Assembly (NCBI GenBank): GCA_030062745.1
Contig: CP099849.1
Coordinates: forward strand, 16,739,307 to 16,803,306
Origin: Capitulum mitella
Lineage: Eukaryota > Arthropoda > Thecostraca > Pollicipedomorpha > Pollicipedidae
Direction of reading: 5' to 3'
DNA: 64,000 nucleotides
Shown here in pieces: positions 1-12,000 of the stretch. Each line of letters begins with the position of its first letter. Positions within the stretch are counted from its first letter, which is position 1. The notes below the pieces were generated by a model, which saw only the letters and a program-made list of their open reading frames with translations, did not search any database and was not told the DNA's origin. A program made the translations under genes and the position numbers.

Positions 1-700
1 AGCATTGCCCTGTATTGCTCTCAAAACGTTCGTATATAACGTGTATTTTGAGCAGGTATACAATAATATTACATTTTAAGGCATTAAATCAAAAACTGAA
101 CATTTATATGAAAGCTCAATAGATGTAAAATACATCCCGTTTTATATTCATGGCATATTGATGTTTTCGCACGCAGAGCCATCTGGTGGCTGAGGTTTTG
201 CTTCAATGCCCCACTGCAGTGAGATGGTCGATTTGAATAAATGAAATAAAAAGAAACACGTTTCACTTCACCCATATATCTTTTAAATGATAAAGGCTCA
301 TGGCAATTCCGTCCCAAAGAAGCTTTCATGACATGATCTGACGGCATGACTAGGCTTTGGGTTTTGAGGAATAACGTCAAACCTTCTCAGTCTCTCAGTG
401 CTGTCAACAGAGAATGGATACCTGCTCAGGTCTTAGTTTTGCTGACTTCGTTCCAATTGGACTGATTCGTATTGTTCGGCTGGTGGACAAAAAAAAAATA
501 AATGTGGTTCAATGCACTCTCTGATGGCATATGGAGCCAAGGGAGATAATCTGGAGAAAAATGGGGGCCGTTCGGAATATCCATAATTTGAGTTACGAAA
601 CTAGCTATTATTCATCATATTTCATTAGCCTGTTCAGACCGACTTCGTCCAGAAATAATGGAATAATTCGCTTCCTGTGACGCCCATTGATCTGCACAAG
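1..700. other. AT-rich single-copy DNA, nothing recognised
   Basis: I see no repeat, RNA gene or credible coding stretch here. The open frame on the minus strand (84-380) has no recognisable domain. It resembles chance reading through AT-rich DNA. Confidence 0.5.
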
Positions 701-1320
701 GAGCTAAGATGAAGAATGGTTTGTACGGGTCACAGCACGATTCCACGGATGAGGCGGGGCGAACGGCTTCCGGTCAGCCGCAGGAAAGTCCCGGCGGTGA
801 TTCGCCGACTCGCATGGTATACTGGCCCGGATGTCCGGGTGGTGGGCGGCACAGTCTACCTGACGGCCGGCAGGCGGCCGCCGTCGCCCGAAACTGGGCC
901 ACTCGGTCACGACTTGAGACGGCGCCGAGTGTGACTCAACGTAACGCAACCTGACGCCCAGCTGTTCACGGCCCCGGCCACGGTGGGGTCGGCTTGGAGG
1001 AAGCTCTGCCGGCCGCTCGACGGTAACCGGCGGAGGGGGGAGAGGGAATTTCCGGCCCTAGCCGCCCCCAATGGTAAGGTTGACGGCTGGGCACAGGTGC
1101 AGTCTCGTCTCGCGCAGGCTGTGGCCAGGCGAGACAGTCCTGCGGCTGCAGCGCCTGGGCGGGTCGGCCAGCCTCCGGCGGGTGTTTTACGGCCGCCGGA
1201 CCGGCCGAGTGGCCAGGAGTCGAGCACCATTTGCCGCCGCAATCCGCCACAGTTGTACGCCCTCCGCGGCACTTTCCACATCCCCGAACACGTTCTGCAT
1301 GAAGAAATCAGGGGCACTTA
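700..1320. other. GC/CpG-rich island
   Basis: A sharp switch from AT-rich flanks to DNA dense in CG dinucleotides and CCGGCC motifs. Open frames exist on both strands at once and their translations are Arg/Pro/Ala/Gly-rich, as expected when stop codons are depleted by base composition. I recognise no protein. Such islands in animal genomes may mark promoters, but no TATA, Inr or first-exon structure could be established here. Confidence 0.55.
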
Positions 1321-1620
1321 GCGATGAGAAACTCTCGACGGAGCGATAATTGAATAATTAACGGAGCTCGTGCCGCAGTTTTGGCGCCGTACCGCGGAAT
1401 TACGTCTTAATTTAGGCTTCAGACGTTGCAGCGTTTGAAGAAGATAGCATCTCGGCGATGTTAAGGTCAGGTCGAACGAACGTAAAGCGATAACGATGCG
1501 TCGTTTGTCTTGTCGGGTGGGCCCCGTGCGGCTAATGAGCGGTTTACGACGACACCCAGAGGGCCAGGTCAGCAGGCAGGCCGAGCAATCGATCTACTGC
1601 TGGTCCAGACCCACGACCAC

Positions 1621-1963
1621 CGGAGCGGCATCCTAAACCCGGCCGACCGAGACACACGGCCAGTAGGGCGGCACCCTAAACCCGCGCGGCCGGGACCCAC
1701 GGCCAGTGGGGCGGCACCCTAAACCCGCGCGTCCGGGACCCACGGCCACCGGAGCGGTACCCTAAACCCGACTGGCCGAGACCCACGACCGCCGGAGCGG
1801 CACCCTAAACCCGACTGGCCCAGACCCACGACCACCGGAGCGGCACCCTAAACCCGTGCGGCCGGGACCCACGGCCACCGGAGCGGCACCCTAAACCCGA
1901 CTGGCACAGACCCACGACCACCGGAGCGGCACCCTAAACCCGACTGCCGAGACCCACGGCCAC
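1621..1963. repeat. 43-bp minisatellite, 8 units, with CCCTAAACCC core
   Basis: Eight consecutive units of 43 bp (the last is 42) can be laid out at 1621, 1664, 1707, 1750, 1793, 1836, 1879 and 1922. Each unit carries a GGCACCCTAAACCCG core followed by GACCCACG and a variable CGGAGCGG junction. Two subtypes alternate, one with GACTGGC after the core and one with GCGGCCGG, suggesting higher-order amplification. Part of a degraded unit precedes 1621. The CCCTAAA core looks like the plant-type telomere heptamer but occurs once per 43 bp, so it is not a telomere array. Confidence 0.93.
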
Positions 1964-3607
1964 TGGGCCGACGGGGGAGGGGGAAGACTATTTGGCCCAT
2001 CCTATAAATGAGCCTAACCCTATAACCCTATAATAACGTTATAAATCACTAGGGAGTCTAATTATTGCCAAAATGGCCATTTTTTGTTTGATGGAAGGCT
2101 TACATTTGAATACCAATTATCGTTGAAGTGTTAATGTCCTAGCACACTTTTAACGTGCTTCTGGCATACCATTACGTAGGCTAAAGACCACAATGACCCT
2201 AGGTCAGGTGAAATGGTATCTTAGGAACACGTATCGAATCAGCGTTTGAATGACTAGCATATCGGTAGAAAACTGCCAAATCTTTTGTTTTGAACAAGTG
2301 TAATCTGAACTTATGAGACTTCTGCCATGACCTTGAGGACTAAACAGGCGATATCTACCGGTTGTGATTCTACTATTTCTACCTATGACATCTGAAATGT
2401 TATAATCCCCAACAAGGCCAAACCAGTCCATTGCTCTCACGTGCCCTTTGAAAGGTCAAGAGATAAAATGAGGCATTCAAAAAAATCTCTTTTGGTTTTT
2501 AGGTTAGGTACAGATTAGGTTGGTTACGAGCACTGACCTTGATAGACGAGCAATTCGTTAATATGTGCGAAAATTCCGGAATTACGGGGCATGCCTTTAA
2601 AATCGACCTCATATGTTAGTGACCTCATGCGACCCAAGGTACAGATGGGTTTCAACGTATGCAATGTGGAAGAGAACTCACCTATGCAGAGTTTTATGCG
2701 GCTGTTTAGCGTCGTTCGGGAGCGGCAGAGAGAATGGCGTGGGGCCGAATCTCCCCCTCCGTAGGATGAATGTTAATACAGCGATAATAGTACCCAGTAA
2801 CTGGGTCGTCGCTAAATGAAACGGTTAACGCAGAATGTTTAGTTATGAGACGCCCCGTGGTAAATCACAAAATCGATTAGCAGAGGTCCCATAATTCACG
2901 CGGCTAGTTATTTCGGCTTGATGACGTGGCCGGTTAATAGATATCCGCTCTCAGCCATGTATTATCCATTGCAAAACCATTCTCTTCCAATGAAAGGCAA
3001 TGACAATGAGTTTCAATAATATACAGACAGTTTCTTGACTTACGTCAGGGCCGCGAATGCTGGATTTTCCGTAATCAAAAACCAACTCTGCATACCGACT
3101 CCCAGCAACAAGAATGTACAACTCCCGTTCCTAAATAGATATATAACCTGAATACGTTTGAATGGTACGTTTTGGACGGCAAAAGAAACGATTGTAAATA
3201 GCAATAATGTAACAAGCTTCTACTTTACAAATTCATAAAGATTTCTTCATACCGTGCATATTCTTCAGTAGGCTAAGATGGCGTGCGTATCAATCCCACT
3301 CCGGTTGTCGCGCCCCAGAGATTCTTACGCCGAGCCGGCTACCTTATTTCCTGACCGACAATATGATAAACTTATAACCAAACTAACCTGACCTTTGAAT
3401 AATTGCGCATGAGAGCTATCACAGTGCCTACTTGACCAGACAACCTGTAACAATTTTTTCTGAATGTTTCATGCCATTTTATGCCCCATGTTTACTTTCT
3501 GCCTATCTGTAGTCAACCAGCAACATGCCTCGTGAGGCTCATGACGAGTGAGGCCTGCTTCGTAGTCGCGCAATGATTCTTCCTGCATAAATTTCGCAGC
3601 ACACGGT
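1964..3607. other. Single-copy DNA, nothing recognised
   Basis: Apart from the short CCTATAAxx/CCCTATAA stutter at about 2000-2035, directly after the minisatellite, I see no repeat, RNA or coding signal. Short open frames (for example 2204-2440 minus and 2613-2819 plus) have no recognisable content. Confidence 0.45.
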
Positions 3608-3615
3608 GATCTTTA

Positions 3616-3820
3616 CAGGGGTGTCGATTTGTATTCCTTTGAGAGGGTACTGACCCACCCAATGATTATTTGGGCCCACCCAATGTTGGTTTGGGCCCTC
3701 CCAATATTTTCTGCCGGTTATAAAGGGGAATGATTAATAATAACGAAAAATACCGCCGCAATAGATAAGGTATAGTCAGAAAGTAAAGAATAGTTTAAAC
3801 CGATGCATCTTTATTTCTAT

Positions 3821-3869
<49 letters not shown>

Positions 3870-4053
3870 ACATACCTGTATACATGAAGGTAAATGCAAA
3901 TTTTCATTTGATAGATAGTAACAAAAACCTATAAATTTTCGTTCGTCAAAATAAAGTGGACTAAATCCGTTCAGAAACCCACATTTGGAGGAGATTAGGG
4001 TGTCGGGCCCTCGGCTCGGCCCATCCAATCATTTACAGAAACCGACGCCCCTG
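3616..4053 (+). mobile_element. hAT-like MITE, copy A
   Basis: A 438-bp element starting CAGGGGTGTCGATTT and ending ...CGACGCCCCTG, so the termini are inverted repeats (CAGGGGTGTCG against CAGGGGCGTCG read inward). It is flanked by GATCTTTA (3608-3615) and GATATTTA (4054-4061), an 8-bp target duplication with one mismatch. CAG-type ends with 8-bp duplications are the hallmark of hAT transposons. It has no coding capacity, so it would depend on a transposase from elsewhere. Two further copies lie at 14131-14792 and, reversed, 16680-17099. Near its left end a ~21-bp CCCACCCAATG... motif is repeated about 2.5 times, and its middle holds a long TA tract. Confidence 0.9.
3823..3867. repeat. (TA)n microsatellite inside MITE copy A
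   Basis: About 22 uninterrupted TA units. They sit exactly where copy B has a short TATACATATACC stretch and copy C has a mixed TA/TG tract, so the expansion happened within the element. Confidence 0.95.
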
Positions 4054-4061
4054 GATATTTA

Positions 4062-5570
4062 CTAACCTATTTCAGTACTTTGCATCTAAAAACATTGCAG
4101 GTTCAGACGTTACGCGCCATCGATTTGATCCACTGTCATTACTGAGTGGTTTAAAAACAGGGATGGAAGGAAAGGTCTAGGGGTGAAAACATTATTCCCG
4201 GAATAGTTATGTGGAAGAAGAACTTATCGAGCTAACACACTACGAATGCATGTACATAAATTAAAAAAGACGCATTTTTGGGTGAGGAACTGAGCTGTCT
4301 TCCGGTGGAAATTTTACGATTTTGTGCCCAGTAGATGCGAAATTATTAGCCTCCAACCTTCATAGCGGGCCCCTTGCCTTGGGCCCGAACAGTCTTGATC
4401 AATCACAAACCACTGACACTTACCTGCTTTTAGCTTGTTTGTACCGAATAGCGTACATCCACCGTCCATTGCACATGGCTTTTCTCTCTTTAAATATACG
4501 TCCTGTCTCAGAAAGAGGAACGGAGAGGTATCTACCCCATATTCTGACATTATATCACTCGCGGCAAAATAGGGACACGCTCTCTACTCCGCTGGGGGGA
4601 CACATTTTTGAACCACGGGGTCGTCAGCCAGAGAAAAATAATGCTCCACCATGTCTGATTTGAAATGCGGGGAGCAATTTTGTTTCTCAAGCAGTAATTC
4701 AGACTGATACCCACATTAAACGGGATCAAGAAGACATAATAACTCATACGTCCGCACGAACGGAAAACTTTCTCCTCAGATACTTACATGAGACAACAAC
4801 ACAGACAGAGAAAAATCCCACACAGTCGCCAGCAAGTTGTCGATCCGATTCAGCCTCGGTAGCGGGGTGATGGTACTGGGGTGCGTGAAAAACTGTCGAG
4901 CCTACCAGCGCTTCATGTCAAGATGCAGTAACTGCACTTCATATCGCGTCTCCATGACGTCCCACTCACCTTTTCCCTATATCCCATTCTACCCTCCGCA
5001 CTCACTGGTGGGAAGAGCCATCCAGCCATGATTAGCATACCAAGCCATGATGTACGGTTGGCCTTAACGTGTTGACTTACGGCTACAGTGTACCTGCTTC
5101 GGCCACACCAACAGCAAACGGCTAATCCACATCAGACATGGGTGATCATATGGCGCATTTTATGACGTTGGAATGTCGTCCATGAGTTGTGACATGACTG
5201 CGGGAAGTTTAAGGTCGGACCATACACGTGCGTCTATAAAACACATACATTCGACAATGCTTATTATTCATGTCTTATCAATATACATAGTGCAGACCTG
5301 ATAAACATAAAATGGATATAAAAGAAGTGATATTATCTCTTACAGAAGAACACGTTACCCAATTTCGTTTGGCAAAACGGGCAGTATGTCAACACTTACG
5401 GAGTCGTTAAATCCCGGATTCATTGTTGTCTTGAAGTAAGTCGGTCGTCAGCCGGATAAAATGACGTCACGAGGGCGTTTCCGCAGGTGATCAGGTCTGC
5501 AACAAAAACACGCGTGTCCATATAGCACCGACACACGTGCCTGGCGTCCAAGTCCGACTCAGCGCGTGGG
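4062..5570. other. Single-copy DNA, nothing recognised
   Basis: No repeat or RNA gene was seen. The open frame at 4322-4663 (plus) overlaps frames on the opposite strand and shows no domain, signal peptide or composition bias that would support a gene. Confidence 0.4.
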
Positions 5571-5815
5571 TACCTCCAGCTGGACGGCGCTGGTACAGAA
5601 ATGGATAGCTCCAGCTGGACGGGGCTGGCACCGCGGTGGATACTTCCAGCGGGACAGGGCCAGTACCGCGGTGGGTAGCTCCAGTCGGATGGGGCCGGTA
5701 CCGAAGTGGATAGCTCCAGCTGGACGGGGCTGGTGCCGCGGTGGATAGCTCCAGCTGTACGGGGCCGGTACCGATGTGGGTAGCCTGGGCTGTACGGGGC
5801 TGGTACCGTGGGTCA
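5571..5815. repeat. 35-bp minisatellite, 7 units
   Basis: Seven units of exactly 35 bp start at 5571, 5606, 5641, 5676, 5711, 5746 and 5781. Each begins TAGCTCCAGCTGGACGGG or a variant, continues with GGTACCG, and ends GTGGA or GTGGG. Most differences are single substitutions. The open frames here on both strands (5491-5946 minus, 5566-5748 and 5741-5923 plus) are products of the array: a 35-bp period shifts frame every unit and yet no frame has stops. Confidence 0.94.
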
Positions 5816-6347
5816 GGCGGAGCCGCGGAGGCGCGTCGGATCGGCAGAGAGCGGCTCGGGCTGACACTGCCGGGCCGTGTTTCAGCAGCGAGCCGGCCGG
5901 CCGCGGTCAGCTCAGCCTGGTGACGGGCCTGGCAGTCACAGATCACGGGGCCGTCAGCACAGGACGGCGGCCGAGCCGGTGCGATGAAGTGCCGGCCAGT
6001 GTGCCGAGAACCACCAGTCGATTCGACTGTCTTTCAGGCGAGCCCATCGTCAATCGTACATTCGCTTCGGGTTTCTCTTGCTCATAGTCGATTTCTTTTT
6101 TAAAACCAGTTCATGAGCTAAAGGACTGTCTGCATGATGAACGCCTCTGAAGAGGCAATTAGCTAACTATTAGTTTTCTCGGTAGAAAGTTGAGACGCTA
6201 TAGAGTGGTATAACGGGCTAAATAGCTTCTGGAGCGTAGTCTCATAACTGGAAATAATACATCTGTCGTGATATGCGCGAAACCGTTCGGTGCACCCCGA
6301 GCCTATCTAGCTCTGTTTGTCTGACCAAGCGACTGCTGGCTCTAAGA
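5816..6347. other. GC-rich tail of the minisatellite, then single-copy DNA
   Basis: The stretch to about 6010 remains GC/CpG-rich and then drops to AT-richer DNA. Nothing is recognisable as a gene. Confidence 0.4.
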
Positions 6348-6351
6348 TTAA

Positions 6352-6839
6352 CCTCATTCACGCATGTGGGGACTTCAAAAACCCCTCTTCGGTTTTTAAC
6401 TAGTCACATCCAGGATGTTTCTAGCAGCTTCACTGCAAATTATAGCTTTTCCTATCTATTCCTTCTACGCATTATGTCAAATTCGCACAATTCTATTTTG
6501 CTCAGGAATGAAGTCAGGTTAAGTGTTTGGGAGGCACCTCAGGCCGGTTTTGACACTGTGGAACGTAGGACAAAAATGACTGTCAGTTGTTGCCAGAGTT
6601 TTCGAGATGGAAGCTAGAATTTCAGGTGAGTATAAAGGCAAATAACTGGGAAGGCATACCAAAATATTTCTGCTGACATGATCTCATTTCACAAAGCAAG
6701 GTCAAGGTCAAAAGTCAAAATTTGCTTTTATGCACATTTTTGAGCTAACTTTCAAAAAAGGAATTTCTGTGACTAAGGAAAGAGGTATCTGCTTGTGTTT
6801 CAAATTACAGGTTGATATCAGGTCAGGTCACGAAACGAC
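6352..6839 (+). mobile_element. TTAA-flanked element, 5'-end fragment (copy 1)
   Basis: Clearly related to the left end of the elements at 36601-37740 and 49975-51181 (reversed). Shared landmarks in the same order are GCATGTGGGGA then CCCCTTCG-like near the left end, AGCAGCTTCAC, GGAATGAAGTCAGGT/GGAGTCAGGTCAGG, CAGGCCGGTTTTGACACTG, AAGGTCAAGGTCAAAAGTCAA and GATATCAGGTCAGGTCACG. It is preceded by TTAA at 6348-6351, the target-site signature of this family. The similarity stops at about 6839, roughly mid-element; by coincidence or not, another TTAA (6840-6843) sits at the break. It is non-coding in all frames. Confidence 0.8.
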
Positions 6840-6843
6840 TTAA

Positions 6844-8380
6844 CCGTCGCCGGACGAGGGGAGGGTGGTTCCCACTCTAATCCCTCTATGAGTTTTTTCT
6901 GGGACTACCGGCGAACGACCCACGTTCAGAACCTCACTGGTAAAATTTCCTGGGGCAAAATTAGCTGGGGTAACCGGGGTAAAATTTGCTGACTAGTAGC
7001 TGACTTGTAGTCTTGTCGCATCTTTTCCAAAACAGGAAAACGTGCCACGCGAGGTCACCGAATTGTGATGTAATTCTCAAGGCCTTACCAGCCAACTTTC
7101 TAGCTATGTGTTATGCTTTGGCTGGTTTCTCAAGAGATTAACGAGATAGGTCAGTTTTTGATACAGGGCTCTTATAGCGCATGACTGACGTTAAATCGGC
7201 CTTGAAAATGTCAGTATTTACAAAGCCAATTGGGGTCAGTGACGTTGTGTCAACCGAAAATTCATTTGAACCGGTCTTGAGGTTGGCGCTGTTTTCAGAA
7301 ACGACGTTTTTTACCCCTCTTGACGATCGGAACACTGTTCTGAAGTTACAAAACAATTCTTGCCATTAGCCGAGTCACCAAAGGTGCTTATTATGTTTGA
7401 CGTCCAACTGACCTGCCCATGACCCGGAGAAACAAAAGCAACCACGGAATACAAGGGTTGGTTAATTCAAAGACCAAGTCACTACAAAAGCATGCCTTAC
7501 AAAAGTATGGCTTGCAGACACTTCTGCTACAAAATTACTACGATGACGGCGAAGACGGCGAACGGCATTCGTTCGCGACAACCTGAGAGGTCATTAGGTA
7601 CCTGAAGGGGTTAAATCGGATGTCATAAAAATCAGACAGTAACGAGCTGAACGCTCTTTCTTGGTGTGGGCAAAAGGGGAAATTCCTATCGATTACCTTT
7701 AGATTCGTGTCACGCGACTGCATGACAACATCTCGGTAAACATTGAAGTTTTCATGAGCACAAAATACCACCTTCCTGTTTTTTTTTGTGTCTCTTGCCC
7801 ACAGCTTACGTAACCTCAAATAGTTTCTTTTGAGTCCATTGCTGTTTTTGTGATTGACTATTCTCCTTTTATGGGATGTCACATCAGCGTCACGTTATGG
7901 CTCACTCAGCTAAGCTAGGCTCTTAACCATAAGTAAGTGAAGCTGGGAAATGGCCTCCTTAGATTAATTTTGAGCAAACATGGCTTGGTTACCTACGTAT
8001 AGCATTGCACGCATAGAATGCTATTGAGGTCGAACTGAACTCATTGCCCTTTTTATCAGCTGAAGAAGCGAATCTGAGTCACCGTACGGTGACCATTGAA
8101 CCAGAATACCACTCTTTAGTGTACATGTTTATGCCAGTTGTAGTAATTCAATCCTACCGTACCAAGGAGAGGAGCAAATGAGGAGAATGCTAGTTTTTTG
8201 CCATGTTTACTCAAACAATAGTGCCAAAGATATTTTAAGCCTGATTAATGACCACAATAGCTTGAAAGAATCAACTTATCAAATTTATCTACGCATTCCG
8301 AAAAGCTTCTGTAATCTTGGAAGTGATCTAGTCCTGACCCTGATCGCGTTATCAAATGACTGACACTGGCATTGCTTTCA
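6844..8380. other. Single-copy DNA, nothing recognised
   Basis: A short stutter of GGGGTAAAATTT-like words occurs at about 6938-6990. Open frames at 7138-7369 (both strands) and 7538-7882 (minus) have no recognisable features. Confidence 0.4.
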
Positions 8381-8960
8381 TTGGCGTCCGTCGAACACCT
8401 GAAATGCGCATAATTCCCGCGTCCACTCGCACTCGTCCGCGCCAGCTTCGTTCCGCGCCGCAATTGCCGCGGCTGTAGAGCGGCTCGGCGTCGGTCGCGC
8501 TCCGGTCGCCGATCGGGCACGAGCGGCCGCGGCTGTGACGGCGCGCCGCCGTAGTCCGTCGGGGGCAGCTAAGGTCGACGGGACCGCACGGCGCACGCCG
8601 GCCGGCCTCGCCCGGCTGCGGTTTACATTGGCGGTGCATCGGGCCCGATGTATTCCTCGGCCGAGAATAGCCGGCGCCGGCGGGGCGCGGCGCGCCCGTC
8701 GCCGTCACGAGGCGCGGCCGCATTGTCTCGGCGCGGTGCGCGCCGGCCGGTGTGACCGCTCGTAATCCGGCCGGTAAGACGCCGTAACAGCGCCGTTCGC
8801 GCGGTGCCGGTCGGCGGCCGCGGCCTTCAGGGCGGCCGAAGCGTCGGCGGGCCTCCCGCAGAGAGCGGCCGGCACGCCTGGGTGGCCTCCAGCGGCCAGC
8901 TCCGAATCCCGGCTGTCGCCAGTGTCAGCACACCTGCGCTGCTTCGGAGAGGGATAGGTC
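8380..8960. other. GC/CpG-rich island
   Basis: Very high GC with dense CGGCCGG and GCGCGC words. Open frames run simultaneously on both strands (8352-8723 minus, 8535-8765 plus, 8705-8995 minus), which points to stop-codon depletion, not coding. It could be a promoter-type CpG island; no exon or start signal can be assigned from sequence alone. Confidence 0.55.
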
Positions 8961-9760
8961 GGAAGTGGACCCCAGGGATAGGGGCGAAGTGTCACGAGAG
9001 GAGGGATGCTAGAAGTGCCGTTGACTGTGAAGCAAGAGCTGATTTTTCATAACAGGAGCTGCTTCTTTGCGGTAAACGACTGGTAGCGATTCGGTCATTT
9101 TCGGGCAGCATGGATGCAATAGCGTAAGCGCTTCCCTCTGAGCTCCTTGTGGTCTCGGGGGGAGGGGGTACATGAATAATATCTACGGAAAGCAAAAAAG
9201 CGAGCCTGAAAACAACAGCCTCAGGTCAGAAGGCTGGACAGGCCCCACGGGGCGGCTTCGTTATTGGTAGGCCTGCTGGCTTCGTGGTCACATACACAGG
9301 GCAAAAGGATGGCATCCGGCTTTTTTCTTCCCGCGTCGATTGTTGTTCTGACTTGATTCGGAAGGAACGGATTTCTCTGTGGGTACCCTGTGTGCTAGAA
9401 CCTGGGCATCTAAGCGCTTCTTTTGTAAGCGAACACCGAAGCTGGTATCTGAATCACAACGTTAAAGTACATAAAAGATAAGCAGCTTTCGAAGGTATTT
9501 TCCCGAAACCACTTTGCGCTGTCTCAGTCTCCCCTGCGCAAATGTAAACGTCAAACTGCAAAAATCAAGGTCGATTCCACCACGAATCCAGTCGAGGTCT
9601 CAGATTCCTAACAAAGCTCCTCTTTGCTGTGCCCTGACAAAGTTGAGTCCAAAGCCCGGCAGCAGTCCAAAATCGATGTCCCAGACCGATTTAGAAACCG
9701 GATATGACCAACGATGCTATCACAGTCCCTGCCTGTGGTCCGAGTTTCCCCTGCTGACCG
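8961..9760. other. Single-copy DNA, nothing recognised
   Basis: Mixed-composition DNA without repeats or recognisable coding potential. Confidence 0.4.
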
Positions 9761-9763
9761 GAC

Positions 9764-10005
9764 GTCGGCTACAATCTGCGGTGCAACCACAGTCTGCGGT
9801 GTTCGCGGTACGAGGCCTGTCTGTGGACCAGACCTCCTGCTATGATTCGCGGTATGACCACAGTCTGCGGTGTTCGCGGTGCGAGGCCTGTCTATGGACC
9901 AGACCTCCTGCTATGATCCGCGGTGTGATCACAGTCTGCAGTGTCTATGTTAGAGGCCTGTCTCTGGGCCAGGACGCCGGCTCAGCGACGGCTAAGTCCC
10001 GGTCT
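9764..10005. repeat. 71-bp minisatellite, about 3 units
   Basis: Two nearly identical 71-bp units (9793-9863 and 9864-9934) each begin TCTGCGGTGTTCGCGGT, contain GAGGCCTGTCT and GGACCAGACCTCCTGCTATG, and end in CACAG. A third, diverged unit follows from 9935 and a partial one precedes 9793. The 192-residue open frame at 9514-10092 runs through the array and its internal protein repeat simply reflects it. Confidence 0.9.
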
Positions 10006-10252
10006 CAGGCCTGTCTGCGGCGTGGCGTGGCAACAGCGGGCGGCTCCTCAGAGTCGGTTATGGCACGGTCGGATCCCGGCCATTGTTGTTGATCGCGGCC
10101 GCCCGGCCGGCACGGGGTACCGGACCGGCTGTGACCGAGCTGGAAGGCCACGGCCGTCGGACGCTGCGCGGGACAGCTGCTCGCAATCAAGGTTTGACCA
10201 TTTCACGGCGCCGGGCCGAACTGCACCGGACCAGACCGACCACTCGGCGGGG

Positions 10253-10278
10253 CGGACCGGACCGGACCGGACCGGACC
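10253..10278. repeat. (GGACC)n microsatellite
   Basis: About five copies of the pentamer GGACC (CGGAC register), within a GC-rich patch. Confidence 0.9.
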
Positions 10279-11100
10279 ACAGAAGAGGGCGGGGACCGAG
10301 CGGAGGACCAAAGAGCACGGAGCGCAAGCAGGGCGAAACGGACACGGACGGCCCAAGTGAGAAACAAAAACGGTGCTACAGATTATTCAGCATGCCTGTT
10401 CTGAGCATGCCTGTGGTGCATTTTATGGCGGGTCTTCATGATGAACTCCGACATCATGTAAAAATGAGTTGCTTCAGCACCAATCCACTTAAGTGGCAAG
10501 TGCTTTGAAACTCTCTTAACCACGAAATAGAAACCTCACATGTTGATGAATGAGCCTCTGGGAGGGTTGACATGATGGGTGTTTGGTACACTGAACAATT
10601 CCACACAAACTGAGCATGTGCCTTGTCTGTTGGTCACAGACGTAATGGAAAACCATTGATCGTGTGTCAAGAAGGACACGGGCCATAATTTCGCAAAGCA
10701 CTCCCTCGTGCGGCACGAAAGCATCAATTACTGCTGCCAGACAATACACTTCATAAAAAAAAACTGTTCAGTTTGAGGCTTGCGTTTCTCGGGAACGATA
10801 GTTAAGAAGTAACGTATGCAAAACATGCGGAGCACGAAAACACTCCGCACCAGCGAAATGTTCATAGGGCCTTGGAAACATTCAAATAAACAAGATCGTT
10901 GTCACGTACCCGCACGTGAAATTCGATCACAGCGTGCCAGGCACAGCATGCTCAGCGTGCTCATGGCATTTAATGGTTGGCATGATGGGCTTTGGGGCAC
11001 ACTCGGGAATGGGTTGTTTCCGTTTCAACAGACCTTCACGGTGCTGCGACATCACCTGCCGACAATCGCGAGTCATAGCCTGGACCTGGAGGGTGAATGA
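10279..11100. other. Single-copy DNA, nothing recognised
   Basis: Only small word repeats such as GAGCATGCCTGT at about 10385-10415. No gene signal. Confidence 0.4.
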
Positions 11101-12000
11101 GTCACTCCTCGGCGGCCGTCAGTGCCGCTGACGGGACGGGAGGTGACATCACCCCTGTCAGTCGGAGGTGGTCCGCCGCGTGCCGCAGGCGGCCCCGCAG
11201 CTGTGACAACGGGATCGAATAAACACCGTCGCCTGTTTGGAGACCAGGCGGCTCCGCTGCTGGGTCGCCATCGGTGGCGGCGGAGCGTCCCGCCCGACTG
11301 CCGCCGAGCAGCGGCCCGTCGGTAGTCGGCGGCGAGCCCGAAGTCCGGGTCGCTTCTGCGGACGGCGGCGTCTCAGAAGGCCCGGCGGCCTGCTGCCGGC
11401 GGACGTGTGCCGAGGCCGGCTCCCCGGGGGACGGTCGCCGTCCGTCGGCGCGGCGGTCTCCGGGGTCAGGTGCGGCAGGCAACGGCACCCGGAGACAGAC
11501 ATCCGGTCCGTTGCCCTCAGGGGCACGGGCTGCGACGCCGACGCCGGTTTGTCGCCTGATGGAGCCGCCTGCCTCACGGGAATCTGGGACTTGGAAACAT
11601 GGTCCCCATTCACGATTTAACTTTCCGTGGAGGCGTGCGTCCGCGGGCTCTGTAGGCCACCGCTTCAGTCCACTTTCCGTCTTAGACACGCACAAACAAA
11701 GCAGCGAAGCGCCGCTGCGTATCGACGGCGACTAGGTCGATGCCAGTGACAGGTTCGACCGGGTACCGGCGTCCCAGAGCGCAACAGTCTGGTCGGCGGT
11801 GAGCGCGAGGCGGCGCCGGGGCCTCAGGACGGAGAGGGCGGCGCCGGGGCTCCAGGACAGAGGAGGCAGCGTCCGAGAGGTCCCGGCAGACACCGACGAA
11901 CGCTGCCGCCACCGGAAGATGTTAGCAGGCGTCGTCAGATAAGAGCCGGATGGCCGAGGCGTCACAGAACGCGGACTGGATGCCGCGGCAGGCTTCAGCC
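11100..12000. other. GC/CpG-rich island
   Basis: A long CG-dense block. Open frames of 127-197 residues overlap on both strands (11102-11695 minus, 11274-11735 plus, 11237-11620 plus), and all are Arg/Pro/Ala-rich with no domain I know. This is the pattern of composition-driven open frames. Confidence 0.55.

Noticed and set aside
1621-1963. Telomere array (CCCTAAA)
   Set aside because: The heptamer occurs once per 43-bp unit and is not tandem on its own.
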